64,000 bases of DNA, taken from contig NZ_CP075191.1 of assembly GCF_020510625.1 (NCBI RefSeq), positions 410,001 through 474,000 on the forward strand, written 5' to 3'. Made by a program: the position numbers and the translations under genes. The notes below the pieces were generated by a model. It ran no database searches, was not told the DNA's origin, and saw only the letters and a program-made list of their open reading frames with translations. This DNA comes from Ferribacterium limneticum. Lineage in GTDB: Bacteria; Pseudomonadota; Gammaproteobacteria; Burkholderiales; Rhodocyclaceae. Below, in pieces: positions 36,845 through 45,694 of this stretch. Each line of letters begins with the position of its first letter. Position 1 is the stretch's first letter.

Positions 36845-38076
36845 TGCAGGCCAATCTGAATCGCCGCCGCCTGCTCGGTCTGTTGGCCGGTGGTGCCGCG
36901 CTGTCGGCCGCAGGCTGGGTGTCGGCCAAGCCGCTGCTGGTCAACAAATGTCGGGTCGCCATTCCCGCCGGACTGATCGACAGCCCGTGGCTGCAACAAG
37001 CCTGGGCCGGCATTGATCCGGCGCAGCTCTGGGACTGCCACGTCCATCTGGCCGGCATCGGCGATGGCGGCAGCGGCATTGTGGTCGGGCCGCAACTGTC
37101 GTCGGTGCTGCATCCGCTGCACTACGCCCAGCGGCTGTTCTACATGAACGCCGGCTGTGCGCACGATGCGCCGGGCAAGGTCGATCAGGCCTACGTCGCC
37201 CGCTTGCTCAACCTGTGCGATGCGATGCCGGAAGGCTTCAAGGTCATGCTCTTCGCCTTCGAGCGTTTTCATGATGGCAAGGGCGATGCGCATCCCGAGC
37301 ATTCAGCTTTCTACGTGCCGAACGCCTGGGCGGCCAAGCTGGCGCGGGACTTCCCGGCACGCTTCGAGTGGGTGGCGTCGCTACATCCCTATCGGGCGAA
37401 CGCTGCCGATGATCTGAAACTGGCCATCGCCAACGGTGCCCGCGCGGTCAAATGGCTGCCGGCCGCGATGGGCATGGACCCGGCCGATGCGAAATGCGAT
37501 GCCTTCTACCGTGTGCTGGCCGAGAGCCGCATGCCGCTGATCGTCCATTGTGGCGAGGAGAAGGCGGTCAAGGGCAGCGACACGCAGGCTTTCGGCAACC
37601 CGCTGCGCCTGCGCCGGGCGCTCGATGCCGGGGTGAAGGTGGTGGTCGCGCACTGTGCTTCGTTGGGTGACGATCTTGACGACGATGGCAAGGTGCTCAG
37701 CAGTTTTGATCTCTTCCTGAAGCTGATGGCCGAGCCGCGCGCCAACGGGTTGCTGCACGGCGATATCTCGGCTATCACCCAGCGCAACCGCAAGCCGGTG
37801 CTGATCCGCACATTGCTCGAACGCGGCGACCTGCACGATCGACTGCTGCACGGTTCCGATTACCCGCTGCCCGGCATCGTGCCGCTGACCTCGACCTCCG
37901 CGTTGGCCAAGGCCGGTCTGCTGCCGAAAGCAGCAATTAACGATCTCGACATCCTGCGCCAGCACAATCCGCTGCTCTTCGACTTCACCTTGAAGCGCCT
38001 GCTCAATTGGCAGGGCCATTCCTTTTCTCCGGCGGTTTTCCAGACCCGCCGCCTTTTCGCTGCGAGCCAAGCATGA
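36844..38076 (+). CDS. Tat-exported amidohydrolase-family protein
   Basis: 410 residues. N-terminus NLNRRRLLGLLAGGAALSAA has the paired arginines and hydrophobic run of a twin-arginine or Sec signal. Metal-dependent hydrolase features: LWDCHVHLAGIGDG (HxH), IVHCGEEKAVKG, VVVAHCASLGDDLDDDG and LLHGSDYPLPG (Asp). Related to the amidohydrolase 2 group acting on carboxylic or amide substrates; substrate unknown. Start ATG 36844 follows immediately on the ligase stop; overlaps the next gene by 4 bases. Confidence 0.82.
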   Translation: MQANLNRRRLLGLLAGGAALSAAGWVSAKPLLVNKCRVAIPAGLIDSPWLQQAWAGIDPAQLWDCHVHLAGIGDGGSGIVVGPQLSSVLHPLHYAQRLFYMNAGCAHDAPGKVDQAYVARLLNLCDAMPEGFKVMLFAFERFHDGKGDAHPEHSAFYVPNAWAAKLARDFPARFEWVASLHPYRANAADDLKLAIANGARAVKWLPAAMGMDPADAKCDAFYRVLAESRMPLIVHCGEEKAVKGSDTQAFGNPLRLRRALDAGVKVVVAHCASLGDDLDDDGKVLSSFDLFLKLMAEPRANGLLHGDISAITQRNRKPVLIRTLLERGDLHDRLLHGSDYPLPGIVPLTSTSALAKAGLLPKAAINDLDILRQHNPLLFDFTLKRLLNWQGHSFSPAVFQTRRLFAASQA

Positions 38077-39953
38077 GCGGTCAATTCGGCCTTCTGAAAA
38101 CCAGGCGTTTCGCGCCCTTCTTCGCCACCCAGTTCCTTGGCGCCTTCAACGACAACCTGTTCAAGAACGCGCTGGTCGTGCTGCTGACTTTTCAGGCGGC
38201 GCAATGGACCACGCTGAAGCCGGAACTGCTGGCCAACCTGGCGGCGGGCATCTTCATCCTGCCTTTCTTCCTGTTCTCGGCCACCGCCGGGCAGTTGGCC
38301 GACAAGTACGACAAGGCGATGCTGGCCCGGCTGGTCAAGGTGCTGGAGATGGTCATCATGGGTGTTGCGGCGGCTGGCTTCTTTCTGCACAGCCTGCCGG
38401 TCCTGATGGCGGCGCTGTTCATGCTTGGCTGTCATTCGACACTGTTCGGGCCGGTCAAGTACGCGATCATTCCGCAGCATCTGCACGAGGAAGAGTTGGT
38501 CGGTGGCAATGCGCTGATCGAGGCCGGCACCTTTGTCGCCATCCTGATCGGCACCCTGGCTGGCGGTCTGCTCGCCGGTTCGGTCGAGCATCCGGCCTGG
38601 ATTGCGGTCGGCGGCTTTGTCGTCGCTTTCGCTGGCTACCTGACCAGTCGTGGCATTCCGGCCGCGCCAGCCCCGGCGCCGGCGCTGAAGGTCAATCTCA
38701 ATCCGCTCAGCGAAACCTGGCGCAATATCGCCTTCGCCCGGCAGAACCGCACGGTCTTCCTGTCCATCCTCGGCATTTCGTGGTTCTGGCTCTATGGCGC
38801 CCTGTTCCTTGCCCAGTTCCCGGCCTACGCCAAGTTTGTGCTCGGTGGTGGCGAATCGTCGGTCACTCTGCTGCTGGCGGTCTTCACGGTCGGCATCGGT
38901 ATCGGTTCGATGCTCTGCGAAAGGATGTCCGGCAAGCATGTCGAAATCGGTCTGGTGCCCTTCGGCTCGATCGGCCTGACGCTGTTCGGGCTGGACCTCT
39001 ACTTCGCCTCGCCGGTCGGCTTGGCCGGTACGACGCCGCACGAACTGCTTGCCCTGCTCAGCATTCCGGCCATCTGGCGTGTGCTGTTCGACCTGATGAT
39101 GCTCGGCGTTTTCGGCGGCTTCTTCATCGTGCCGCTCTATGCGCTGGTCCAGTTGCGCAGCTCGCCGGAGTGTCGGGCGCGGATCATCGCCGCCAACAAC
39201 ATCCTCAACGCCCTGTTCATGGTGGTCGGCGCCCTCGGTGCGGCGGCCGCACTTGGCGAAGGGCTGTCGATGCCGGCGCTGTTCGGCATTGCCGCCCTGC
39301 TCAACGCGGCAGTCGCGATCTACATCTACGGGCTGGTGCCGGAGTTCCTGCTCCGCTTCGTCGCCTGGCTGCTGGTCAAGGCCATCTATCGCCTGCGTAC
39401 GACCGGGCTGGAAAACATCCCGCAGGAAGGCGCCGCGGTGCTGGTCGCCAACCATGTTAGCTTTGCCGATGCGGTGATCATCATGGGCGCTTCGCCGCGA
39501 CCGATCCGCTTCGTGATGGATCACCGAATCTTCAAGACGCCGCTGCTCGGCTTCGTCTTCCGCCATTGCGGCGCTATCCCCATTGCCTCGGCCAAGGAAG
39601 ATCCGGCGATGATGGAAGCGGCCTTCGCCGAAGTGGCGCGGGCGCTGGCCAACGGTGACCTGGTCGGCATCTTCCCGGAAGGACACATCACCCGCGACGG
39701 CGAAGTGCAGCCCTTCCGGCCCGGCATCAGCCGCATCCTCGCGGCCAACCCGGTATCCGTTGTGCCAATGGCGCTGAGCGGCCTGTGGGGCAGCTTTTTC
39801 TCGCGGGTTGATGGTCATGCCATGCAGACACCATTCCGGCGCGGCCTGTTTTCGGACATTGCGCTGAGTGTCGGGGCTGCGGTGGCGCCGGCCGAAGCCA
39901 CGCCGGAATGCCTGCAGGCACGGGTGCGCGACCTGCGCGGCAACATCCGCTGA
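38073..39953 (+). CDS. LplT-like MFS transporter fused to a PlsC-type acyltransferase
   Basis: 626 residues from ATG 38073. The N-terminal two thirds is a 12-segment major facilitator related to the lysophospholipid flippase LplT (FFATQFLGAFNDNLFKNALV; LGCHSTLFGPVKYAIIPQ). The C-terminal part has an acyltransferase with NHVSFADAVIIMGASP (NHx4D) and FPEGHITRDGEVQPFRPG. Fused transporter and acyltransferase implies import and re-acylation of lysophospholipids at the inner membrane. Overlaps the amidohydrolase stop by 4 bases. No AMP ligase domain of its own; the Aas-like protein upstream could supply one. Confidence 0.9.
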   Translation: MSGQFGLLKTRRFAPFFATQFLGAFNDNLFKNALVVLLTFQAAQWTTLKPELLANLAAGIFILPFFLFSATAGQLADKYDKAMLARLVKVLEMVIMGVAAAGFFLHSLPVLMAALFMLGCHSTLFGPVKYAIIPQHLHEEELVGGNALIEAGTFVAILIGTLAGGLLAGSVEHPAWIAVGGFVVAFAGYLTSRGIPAAPAPAPALKVNLNPLSETWRNIAFARQNRTVFLSILGISWFWLYGALFLAQFPAYAKFVLGGGESSVTLLLAVFTVGIGIGSMLCERMSGKHVEIGLVPFGSIGLTLFGLDLYFASPVGLAGTTPHELLALLSIPAIWRVLFDLMMLGVFGGFFIVPLYALVQLRSSPECRARIIAANNILNALFMVVGALGAAAALGEGLSMPALFGIAALLNAAVAIYIYGLVPEFLLRFVAWLLVKAIYRLRTTGLENIPQEGAAVLVANHVSFADAVIIMGASPRPIRFVMDHRIFKTPLLGFVFRHCGAIPIASAKEDPAMMEAAFAEVARALANGDLVGIFPEGHITRDGEVQPFRPGISRILAANPVSVVPMALSGLWGSFFSRVDGHAMQTPFRRGLFSDIALSVGAAVAPAEATPECLQARVRDLRGNIR

Positions 39954-39961
39954 GATTCGCC

Positions 39962-40297
39962 ATGACCTTCAGACTGAGCGAGGGGTACAAACCGCTGATC
40001 GAATTTGTCGCCATCGTACTGGTCATCGGCTATTCGGTGATGCGCAAACGGAAGGTCAACGGCCAGCGTGAGCGGCCCGAGCCGAGCAGCGCGAAATTCA
40101 TGCTCTACCTGATTGCTGCGCTTGTTTGCGGTTGTACTGGATGGTCCAGTTACGCCTACATGCAGAATCATCACGGCGACTACGCCAATTACCTGATGAT
40201 GCTTGGGGTGATGATCGGCGCGCCGTTCGGTGCCGGTTTCCTGCTTGGTGCCATCATCGAAGGCTTGCGTGTGGTGTTCTCCGGTAACCGCCGTTAG
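39962..40297 (+). CDS. Small membrane protein of unknown function
   Basis: 111 residues from ATG 39962, 8 bases after the LplT-PlsC gene. Three hydrophobic stretches (PLIEFVAIVLVIGYSVM, FMLYLIAALVCGCTGWSSYA, NYLMMLGVMIGAPFGAGFLL) and a basic loop KRKVNGQRERPEPSSAK. Co-transcribed with the lipid-recycling genes; function unknown. Confidence 0.65.
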   Translation: MTFRLSEGYKPLIEFVAIVLVIGYSVMRKRKVNGQRERPEPSSAKFMLYLIAALVCGCTGWSSYAYMQNHHGDYANYLMMLGVMIGAPFGAGFLLGAIIEGLRVVFSGNRR

Positions 40298-40505
40298 ATA
40301 CGGCTTTTGGCCAAATTTCCGGTTGACCGTTAAGTCAGGAGCGATGGTCTGAAATGGCAAGGCATCTCGTTGCCTTGACCGTGGCCGATCCGGCACCAGT
40401 CGGGCGCGACACCGTGCTAAGGTGCAAGCAGACAACTCTCGAAATGGCGCGCGGTGTCGTGCCCAACTGGCAACCCTGATTCGTTTTGGCAATAGAGGAG
40501 ACAAC

Positions 40506-41462
40506 GTGGAAGAAGCGCAGACCTTTAATGGCATCGATCGGCTCGAAGGCAGCGATGACTGGGGCGTTTACAAGACCCTGCTCGAATCGACCAAGGCGAT
40601 TCCGTGGAAGATCAACTGGCAGACCAAGCAGTTCGATTACATCGGCCCCCAAATCGAGACGCTGCTCGGCTGGCCGCGTGACAGCTGGCTCGGCGCGATG
40701 GACTGGATCGAACGCATCCATCTGGAAGATCGGGAAAAGACGGCCAATTTCTGCATCAGCCAGTCCGAACAGGGCGTTGATCACGAGGCCGACTACCGGG
40801 CCTTGAAGGCTGACGGCAGCTACGTGTGGATTCGCGACGTGGTGCATGTCATCCGTGATGGAAATGGCGTGACGACGGATCTGGTCGGCTTCATGTTCGA
40901 TATTTCGGCCCGCAAGCAGATGGAGCAGGATGTTGTCGAACTCAATCGCAAGCTTGAAGCCTGGTCGCATCAGGATGGCTTGACCGGCATCGCCAACCGC
41001 CGCCTGTTCGATCAGACGATGGCTGCCGAATGGGCGCGCGGCAAGCGCAGCCAGGAGCCGCTGTCGCTGCTGATGTTCGATGTCGACCATTTCAAGGGTT
41101 ACAACGACCACTACGGCCATGTGAAGGGCGATGAATGCCTGGTCCGTCTGACCCGCGAAGTCAGCCAGATGCCCTTGCGCTCGACAGACCTCTTTGCCCG
41201 CTACGGCGGTGAGGAGTTTGCCCTTGTCCTGCCGCAGACACCAGGTGATGCCGCGCTGCAGATTGCCGAAAAATGCCGTGAAGTGGTGGCCGCCCTGAAA
41301 ATTCCGCATGCGGTATCACCAGTTGGTGTGATCACGATCAGCGCTGGGGTCTGCACCATGATTCCCGGCGAGGAGGGCACGTATACGACCTTGATCGAGC
41401 GGGCGGACGACAAGCTTTATCGCGCCAAACGGAACGGTCGGAATTGCATTTGTTCCTGTTAG
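40506..41462 (+). CDS. PAS-GGDEF diguanylate cyclase
   Basis: 318 residues from a GTG at 40506 preceded by GAGGAG; the longer frame from 40422 lacks such a site. PAS fold in residues 20-140 (IPWKINWQTKQFDYIGPQIE; DYRALKADGSYVWIRDVVHV), then a GGDEF domain with DGLTGIANRRLFDQ, DVDHFKGYNDHYGH and GGEEF from residue 234. RSTD five residues before GGEEF is the inhibitory c-di-GMP site. No membrane segment, so a cytoplasmic sensor. It sits alone between the lipid operon and the metalloprotease group. Confidence 0.93.
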   Translation: MEEAQTFNGIDRLEGSDDWGVYKTLLESTKAIPWKINWQTKQFDYIGPQIETLLGWPRDSWLGAMDWIERIHLEDREKTANFCISQSEQGVDHEADYRALKADGSYVWIRDVVHVIRDGNGVTTDLVGFMFDISARKQMEQDVVELNRKLEAWSHQDGLTGIANRRLFDQTMAAEWARGKRSQEPLSLLMFDVDHFKGYNDHYGHVKGDECLVRLTREVSQMPLRSTDLFARYGGEEFALVLPQTPGDAALQIAEKCREVVAALKIPHAVSPVGVITISAGVCTMIPGEEGTYTTLIERADDKLYRAKRNGRNCICSC

Positions 41463-41830
41463 CAAAAACTGCAGCGTCCGATTTTTCCCGAGTTGGCCGG
41501 TGTGCGGTGGCAGTCGGTGAGTTAAGCATTCAGCTGGCGACAATAAGAGCCAGATTCAGTCGCATGGAGCCTATCGGTCAATGCTGAAGACCATGACACA
41601 GGCAGCCATTACGCCGGCGCCCGCTATGCCGCGACCGGGCAACCCTTCGGCGACGCGAAGAGGCCGGATGCTTCGCGGATGATTTTGGGGTTTGTGACCA
41701 AGCAGTTCGGCCGGGCGGTTCAGCAGTAGCTAACACCGGAGCCTTGCCGGCATTGGTGATATTGGTTACACCATCGAGCAGATTTGAATACGCCGCCAAC
41801 TGCGGTTTTTTTGCTCTGGGTTGGGCTGTT
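41463..41830. other. Gap with a possible gene remnant and weak terminator
   Basis: No intact gene. A frame from just after a TAA at 41544 to TAG at 41729 encodes DTGSHYAGARYAATGQPFGD and ILGFVTKQFGRAVQQ, which reads like a real C-terminal protein end without a start; I could not identify its family. CCGC-AACT-GCGG with a T run near 41793-41812 may act as a terminator. The minus-strand metalloprotease gene ends at 41831. Confidence 0.35.
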
Positions 41831-42679
41831 TTAGGTAAGGAACCCTCGTCGATACTCGGCGAGATGCATCTTTATGCGCTCCACTTGTCCTCGCGTGAAT
41901 TCTGTCATCCATCCGTCGTCCACGTAGTTCATGTAGTTGTGAACGGGGGCAACTTCCCCCTCCTTGCAAGCGTTGTTGGGTTTCAAGTCATCTGGAGTTC
42001 CAGAATTTGGTCCAGAGTGACTTGTAGTGTCGCCTACGTGATCTCCGAAGGCGTCACAACCCCCTTGGAACGTATGGTATAGGCCAAGCCAATGGCCGAT
42101 TTCATGTACAGCGGTGAGTCCCAAATTGTACGGTTCTGCATCTCCTCCAGGTAAGGTTGAGTAGAGAATAACCACTCCGTCTCGGTCTCTATCGCCTTCC
42201 AACTCCCAAGGGAAGGTAGCCCATCCCAATAGTCCCGCAGTCAAGCCTGCGGTATAGAAGTTCAAGTGACGTTCCGGGCTGGCACGTAAAGCGGACTTCG
42301 CATATCTTTCTGCGACACTTCCATGATCCATTACGAACCATTCTGCACTTTCGTGTACTTTCACCGTCGCAGGATCATATCTAAACGTAACCCCCGCCGC
42401 AGAATATGCTTCATTTAGAACGGCAACTTGTCTAGCTCGTTGAGCTTCCGAGATCGCTCCGTTGTCATTCAGGGTGAGGTGAATAAACTGAATATCGATT
42501 TCTATACCACCGATCCGCTCCACATCTATTCGAGCTGATCGTATGCGTTCATCATTGCGTTCGATTTGATATCGGTTCGGATGTGAAGTCGCACAGCCTC
42601 TGCCATGGAGCGCATAGTCGTCGACTGATTTGAACGATCTGCCATTTATCTGGAGCGCTGACTTATGAATATTCGGCAT
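41831..42679 (-). CDS. Pappalysin-like (M43) zinc metalloprotease
   Basis: 282 residues. Extended zinc site TAVHEIGHWLGLYHTF (His192, Glu193, His196, His202) and the Met-turn HNYMNYVDDGW (Met250) define a metzincin of the pappalysin/ulilysin group. An N-terminal GRGCATSHP (Cys29) may be the Cys-switch that masks zinc in the proenzyme. There is no evident signal peptide, so export would need another route. AT-richer than core genes. Preceded on its strand by a Cys-rich small protein and a LuxR regulator. Confidence 0.88.
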   Translation of the reverse strand: MPNIHKSALQINGRSFKSVDDYALHGRGCATSHPNRYQIERNDERIRSARIDVERIGGIEIDIQFIHLTLNDNGAISEAQRARQVAVLNEAYSAAGVTFRYDPATVKVHESAEWFVMDHGSVAERYAKSALRASPERHLNFYTAGLTAGLLGWATFPWELEGDRDRDGVVILYSTLPGGDAEPYNLGLTAVHEIGHWLGLYHTFQGGCDAFGDHVGDTTSHSGPNSGTPDDLKPNNACKEGEVAPVHNYMNYVDDGWMTEFTRGQVERIKMHLAEYRRGFLT

Positions 42680-42804
42680 CGAAACTTTCCTCCTATGTGA
42701 GCAGTGAGTGAGCCTTGATAGAGATGTTGAAAGTGCACTCGATTGTGCTTTCGGTACACCAAAGGGACGTGCGCCCTCCTAAGGTCTTCGGATTCCTATC
42801 CAGA

Positions 42805-43272
42805 CTAGAAACTTCCACCGATTGATATCGTTGTCGAGGTCTCCCCCTTATTGTCTACCTTTACAGTTCCGCTTACGGTAGAGCCGCCAACATTTACCGA
42901 AGCGGAGCCAGTAACGCTTTGAGAACCGTGGTCGTTACTTGCAGATATATTCCAACCTTCTCTAACGGTATCAGCTAGTTCGGACGTTGGTGCAGTGGCG
43001 TCTTTACGTTTTTGGAGGGTGGTTTCGTAGTGTTTGATGCACCGCATTCCGTCGCGCACTATTTGTCCCAATGCAGCCAATTGTTTTTCGTCTGGGGCGC
43101 CGAGTAGAAGTTCGTCTGAGATCGTTAGCATCGCCATTGTCGTGTTCGAAGTGCGTTGACTGCAGCCATACCCCGTTTCGGCCCACTCACCTCCACGACA
43201 CTTTAGTTCCCTCCCGTTCATACAAATAAGTGAACCTTCCGAATATTGCGTCCCATTAAATGTGCATGACAT
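42805..43272 (-). CDS. Small Cys-rich protein of unknown function
   Basis: 155 residues. The N-terminal 40 residues hold four cysteines in a compact pattern (MSCTFNGTQYSEGSLICMNG; KCRGGEWAETGYGC), like small beta-rich DUF1496-type folds. A charged helix follows, then a Ser/Thr/Gly-rich repeat-like beta tail (SVTGSASVNVGGSTVSGTVK) ending TTISIGGSF. No signal peptide. Reads in the same direction as the metalloprotease, 125 bases upstream of it; a partner, substrate or inhibitor is possible. Confidence 0.6.
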   Translation of the reverse strand: MSCTFNGTQYSEGSLICMNGRELKCRGGEWAETGYGCSQRTSNTTMAMLTISDELLLGAPDEKQLAALGQIVRDGMRCIKHYETTLQKRKDATAPTSELADTVREGWNISASNDHGSQSVTGSASVNVGGSTVSGTVKVDNKGETSTTISIGGSF

Positions 43273-43311
43273 GTTTTTTTCCTTGTCGTTTGAAATAATA
43301 TGGTGACCACA

Positions 43312-43330
43312 TAGGCAAGATTCTTGCCTA
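43312..43330. promoter_or_regulatory. Palindrome upstream of the Cys-rich/metalloprotease genes
   Basis: TAGGCAAG-ATT-CTTGCCTA, perfect 8-base arms around 3 bases, 40 bases before the start codon on the minus strand and next to TGGTGACCA, itself a short palindrome. A LuxR-type regulator gene ends 64 bases away, so this may be its binding site (inference). Confidence 0.5.
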
Positions 43331-43393
43331 GCTCAATAGTAAATACCCCTAATGCTTATCGCATTCCCTATTTGAGGTATGCGCAGCCGGGTA

Positions 43394-44416
43394 CTAACCG
43401 TTGCCGAGCGCCCCCGTCAAACAAACCAGTTCCCCTTGCCGGTGCGTTCCGGTTTTCTTGTACACCGTCCGCAACTGCGTCCGAACAGTGTCGAGTTTGA
43501 CGGCGCGGGCTGCGGCGATGGCTTCCAGGCTTTCGCCCTTGGCGAGCAGTACGGTCAATTCGGCTTCGGCGCGGGTTAGGCCGTAGAGGTGTTCGAGGCG
43601 GCAACGCACGCCGGGGGCGAGGTGGTGCATGGCGGTGAGGCGGAGCAGCGCGAGGTTCGGCTTGCCGTCGACCGGGGTGGCGGAGGCAAACCAGGTGTCG
43701 TCGCTGCTGGCAACGAGCGCTTCGGCGGCTGAGCGGTGACGGAGGCTGGTACCGACCAGCTCTTTCAGTTTTTGGCGGAGCCTGGCTTGGGGGGCGGTAG
43801 TGCCGGGTTTTTCAAACAGGACAACCCAGGCGGCCCCGGGGTTTTCGTGGGCGGCGGTGTTGGCCCAGGCGACGGCCAGATTGGCATTGACGACGGCGAG
43901 CGGAATGTTGATCTGGGAAGCAATGTCGCAACTGCGCCGCGAGTTGGCGGGGCGGCTTGCCAGGCCTTCCGGCAGCGGTATGGCGTTGCCGACGCGCCAG
44001 TGGTGGATGAAGCGGTCAAGTTCCTGGCCTTGCCCGACGGAGAACGGTTCCGAGCCATGAAAGCGCTGGACACCGACCACAAACAGTGTGCCATCCGGGT
44101 GGCGCCATTGGGCTGCGATGACATGGTCGATGCCGTGCGGCCGCAGGTAGTCGTGGCAGAGTTCCGGGTTTGCCAAGTAGGCGGGGTGGCGGGTGGTGTC
44201 GAGGACGATGGCGCGCCCGGCGGGGCGTTCTTCGAGCAGTTGCGGCAGGGGGTCGAGGTGGCTGAAATGATCCCGGTACTGAGTGATGGCGCTGTCGCTG
44301 TGGCCGTTGGCAATCAGGCTGTGCTGCCCATCCGGATGCACCGTGAGCATGCCGCTAGCTTCGGCGCCCAGCATGTCGGCGATGTGGGCCAGCCACTGGG
44401 TGGCGTTGTGGTCCAT
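43394..44416 (-). CDS. LuxR-type transcriptional regulator
   Basis: 340 residues. The C-terminal LuxR helix-turn-helix is clear: LYGLTRAEAELTVLLAKGES, AIAAARAVKLDTVRTQLRTV and YKKTGTHRQGELVCL. The long N-terminal part (YRDHFSHLDPLPQLLEERPA) is GAF/PAS-like rather than an acyl-homoserine-lactone domain, so the signal is unknown. It lies upstream of the Cys-rich protein and metalloprotease on the same strand and could control them. Confidence 0.88.
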   Translation of the reverse strand: MDHNATQWLAHIADMLGAEASGMLTVHPDGQHSLIANGHSDSAITQYRDHFSHLDPLPQLLEERPAGRAIVLDTTRHPAYLANPELCHDYLRPHGIDHVIAAQWRHPDGTLFVVGVQRFHGSEPFSVGQGQELDRFIHHWRVGNAIPLPEGLASRPANSRRSCDIASQINIPLAVVNANLAVAWANTAAHENPGAAWVVLFEKPGTTAPQARLRQKLKELVGTSLRHRSAAEALVASSDDTWFASATPVDGKPNLALLRLTAMHHLAPGVRCRLEHLYGLTRAEAELTVLLAKGESLEAIAAARAVKLDTVRTQLRTVYKKTGTHRQGELVCLTGALGNG

Positions 44417-44774
44417 TGGGGTTGGATGCCTTGGCCGAGCCGCGGACGCTTAGGTGCGTCGAACGAAGTGTTGGCCTTGGCTGGCCGGTCCGTGATGCTT
44501 GCATGCGCTCATGTGGCTACCCCCGTTGATGTGCGTTGTCTTGAGATGCCTTTAAATTGGTTATTGGAATGAAAGTGCGATGCCGGAGTATTTGCGCGGC
44601 AGGTTTCGTTTGAATGACATTTGCTTGCTTGATTCGTTACGCATCGAAAAGTTCAATGTCATTCGGTGGAGGCCTGCCAGTGTTTGATGCAGCTCTGGGA
44701 ATTTCAATCGCAGCATTCAGGCTCGGCGCGGTGGTGTCCCGTTAAAATGGCGATTTCCCATATTCCGATTCGCC
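44417..44774. other. Divergent gap between luxR-type gene and the 44775 gene
   Basis: 358 bases with lower GC, holding promoters for both directions. No open frame of substance. AATTGGTTATTGGAATG-like stretches occur near 44555-44575. No repeat or RNA was recognised. Confidence 0.4.
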
Positions 44775-45536
44775 ATGACCACTGCCAACCCAATCCCTGC
44801 TGACCAACTCGCCAAGCTGGCCAATACCGATATCCAGCGTCTTGCCGCGCGGATGGCGCAAGATGTCTTTGCCGGGGTTTTCCGCCAGGCGGCGGTGACC
44901 GATGCCGCGCCGGATGTCGGGGTGCTGGGCGAGGTGGCGGCGCACTGTTATGACTGGTGTCAGGCCGCTGCCAGTGACGAGGCGCGGGCGCTGCGTCTGG
45001 CCATGCTGATCAGCGGTCTCGACCAGTGGGGTCTGGCCTATACCCAGGCGTTCAAGCTCGATGCCATTCACCCCCTGACAGCGCTGATCGGCGGCTTGCG
45101 CACTCGGCTGGACGCGCGCAACGACATGCTTTTCCAGAAATATTTCGAGCAGATCGATGTGGTGGAATCGGATGCCATCGACTTCAAGGTCGATCTGCGC
45201 CGCGGCATTCATCTGGCGCTGTGGCATGCGATGGCCGCCTGCGAAACTGCTGAGCAGATCGAGGCCATCGTCCAGGCGCTGGGCAGCATGATGTTGGCGC
45301 TGAACCAGCAGATGCCGGAACTGGGCTGGCGCCTGCTGGCCGATGCGCTGGCCAATATCCAGATTGCCCTGCTCTCCGATGTCGTGCCCGAATCGGCGCA
45401 GGCCCAGGAGGGAACGCAGCAGTTGTTCGCCTCGCTGCGCCATGCTTTGCCGCAGGAACGTTATCAGGCCATCCTGGCGCATTCCGGGCAGGCGGTCGTC
45501 GCCTGGCAGCAGGCTTCACGGGTCAAAAAGGACTGA
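44775..45536 (+). CDS. Conserved hypothetical cytoplasmic protein
   Basis: 253 residues, nearly all helical by composition (Ala/Leu/Gln-rich), no signal peptide or membrane span. Notable segments: AHCYDWCQAAASDEARALRL, AMLISGLDQWGLAYTQAFKL, RRGIHLALWHAMAACETAEQ. I do not recognise a family. Codon use is that of the core genome. Followed by a dRS3-like repeat and ubiA. Confidence 0.7.
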   Translation: MTTANPIPADQLAKLANTDIQRLAARMAQDVFAGVFRQAAVTDAAPDVGVLGEVAAHCYDWCQAAASDEARALRLAMLISGLDQWGLAYTQAFKLDAIHPLTALIGGLRTRLDARNDMLFQKYFEQIDVVESDAIDFKVDLRRGIHLALWHAMAACETAEQIEAIVQALGSMMLALNQQMPELGWRLLADALANIQIALLSDVVPESAQAQEGTQQLFASLRHALPQERYQAILAHSGQAVVAWQQASRVKKD

Positions 45537-45552
45537 GTCCTCCCCGGGGCTT

Positions 45553-45621
45553 GTCGTTCCCGCGAAAGCGGGAACCCAGCAAATTCGTGATGCCTGGATT
45601 CCCGCCGGTGCGGGAATGACG
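45553..45621. repeat. dRS3-like palindromic repeat pair, copy D
   Basis: GTCGTTCCCGCGAAAGCGGG..AACCCAG facing CTGGATTCCCGCCGGTGCGG..GAATGACG. Same layout as the copies at 4649, 6087 and 13873, located between the unknown gene and ubiA. Confidence 0.75.
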
Positions 45622-45694
45622 TTTAACTGAGCGGCATTCCCCCCGAGGGAATCCTTTCTGCAGTTCCCCGTGTCTGCCAAGGTAAAATCATCAG

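Noticed and set aside
41580-41760. Possible c-di-GMP (GEMM) riboswitch near the cyclase gene
   Set aside because: The needed conserved core and tetraloop-receptor arrangement could not be found on either strand.
41578-41799. 73-codon minus-strand frame
   Set aside because: Arg/Ser-rich low-quality frame opposite a better protein-like remnant.
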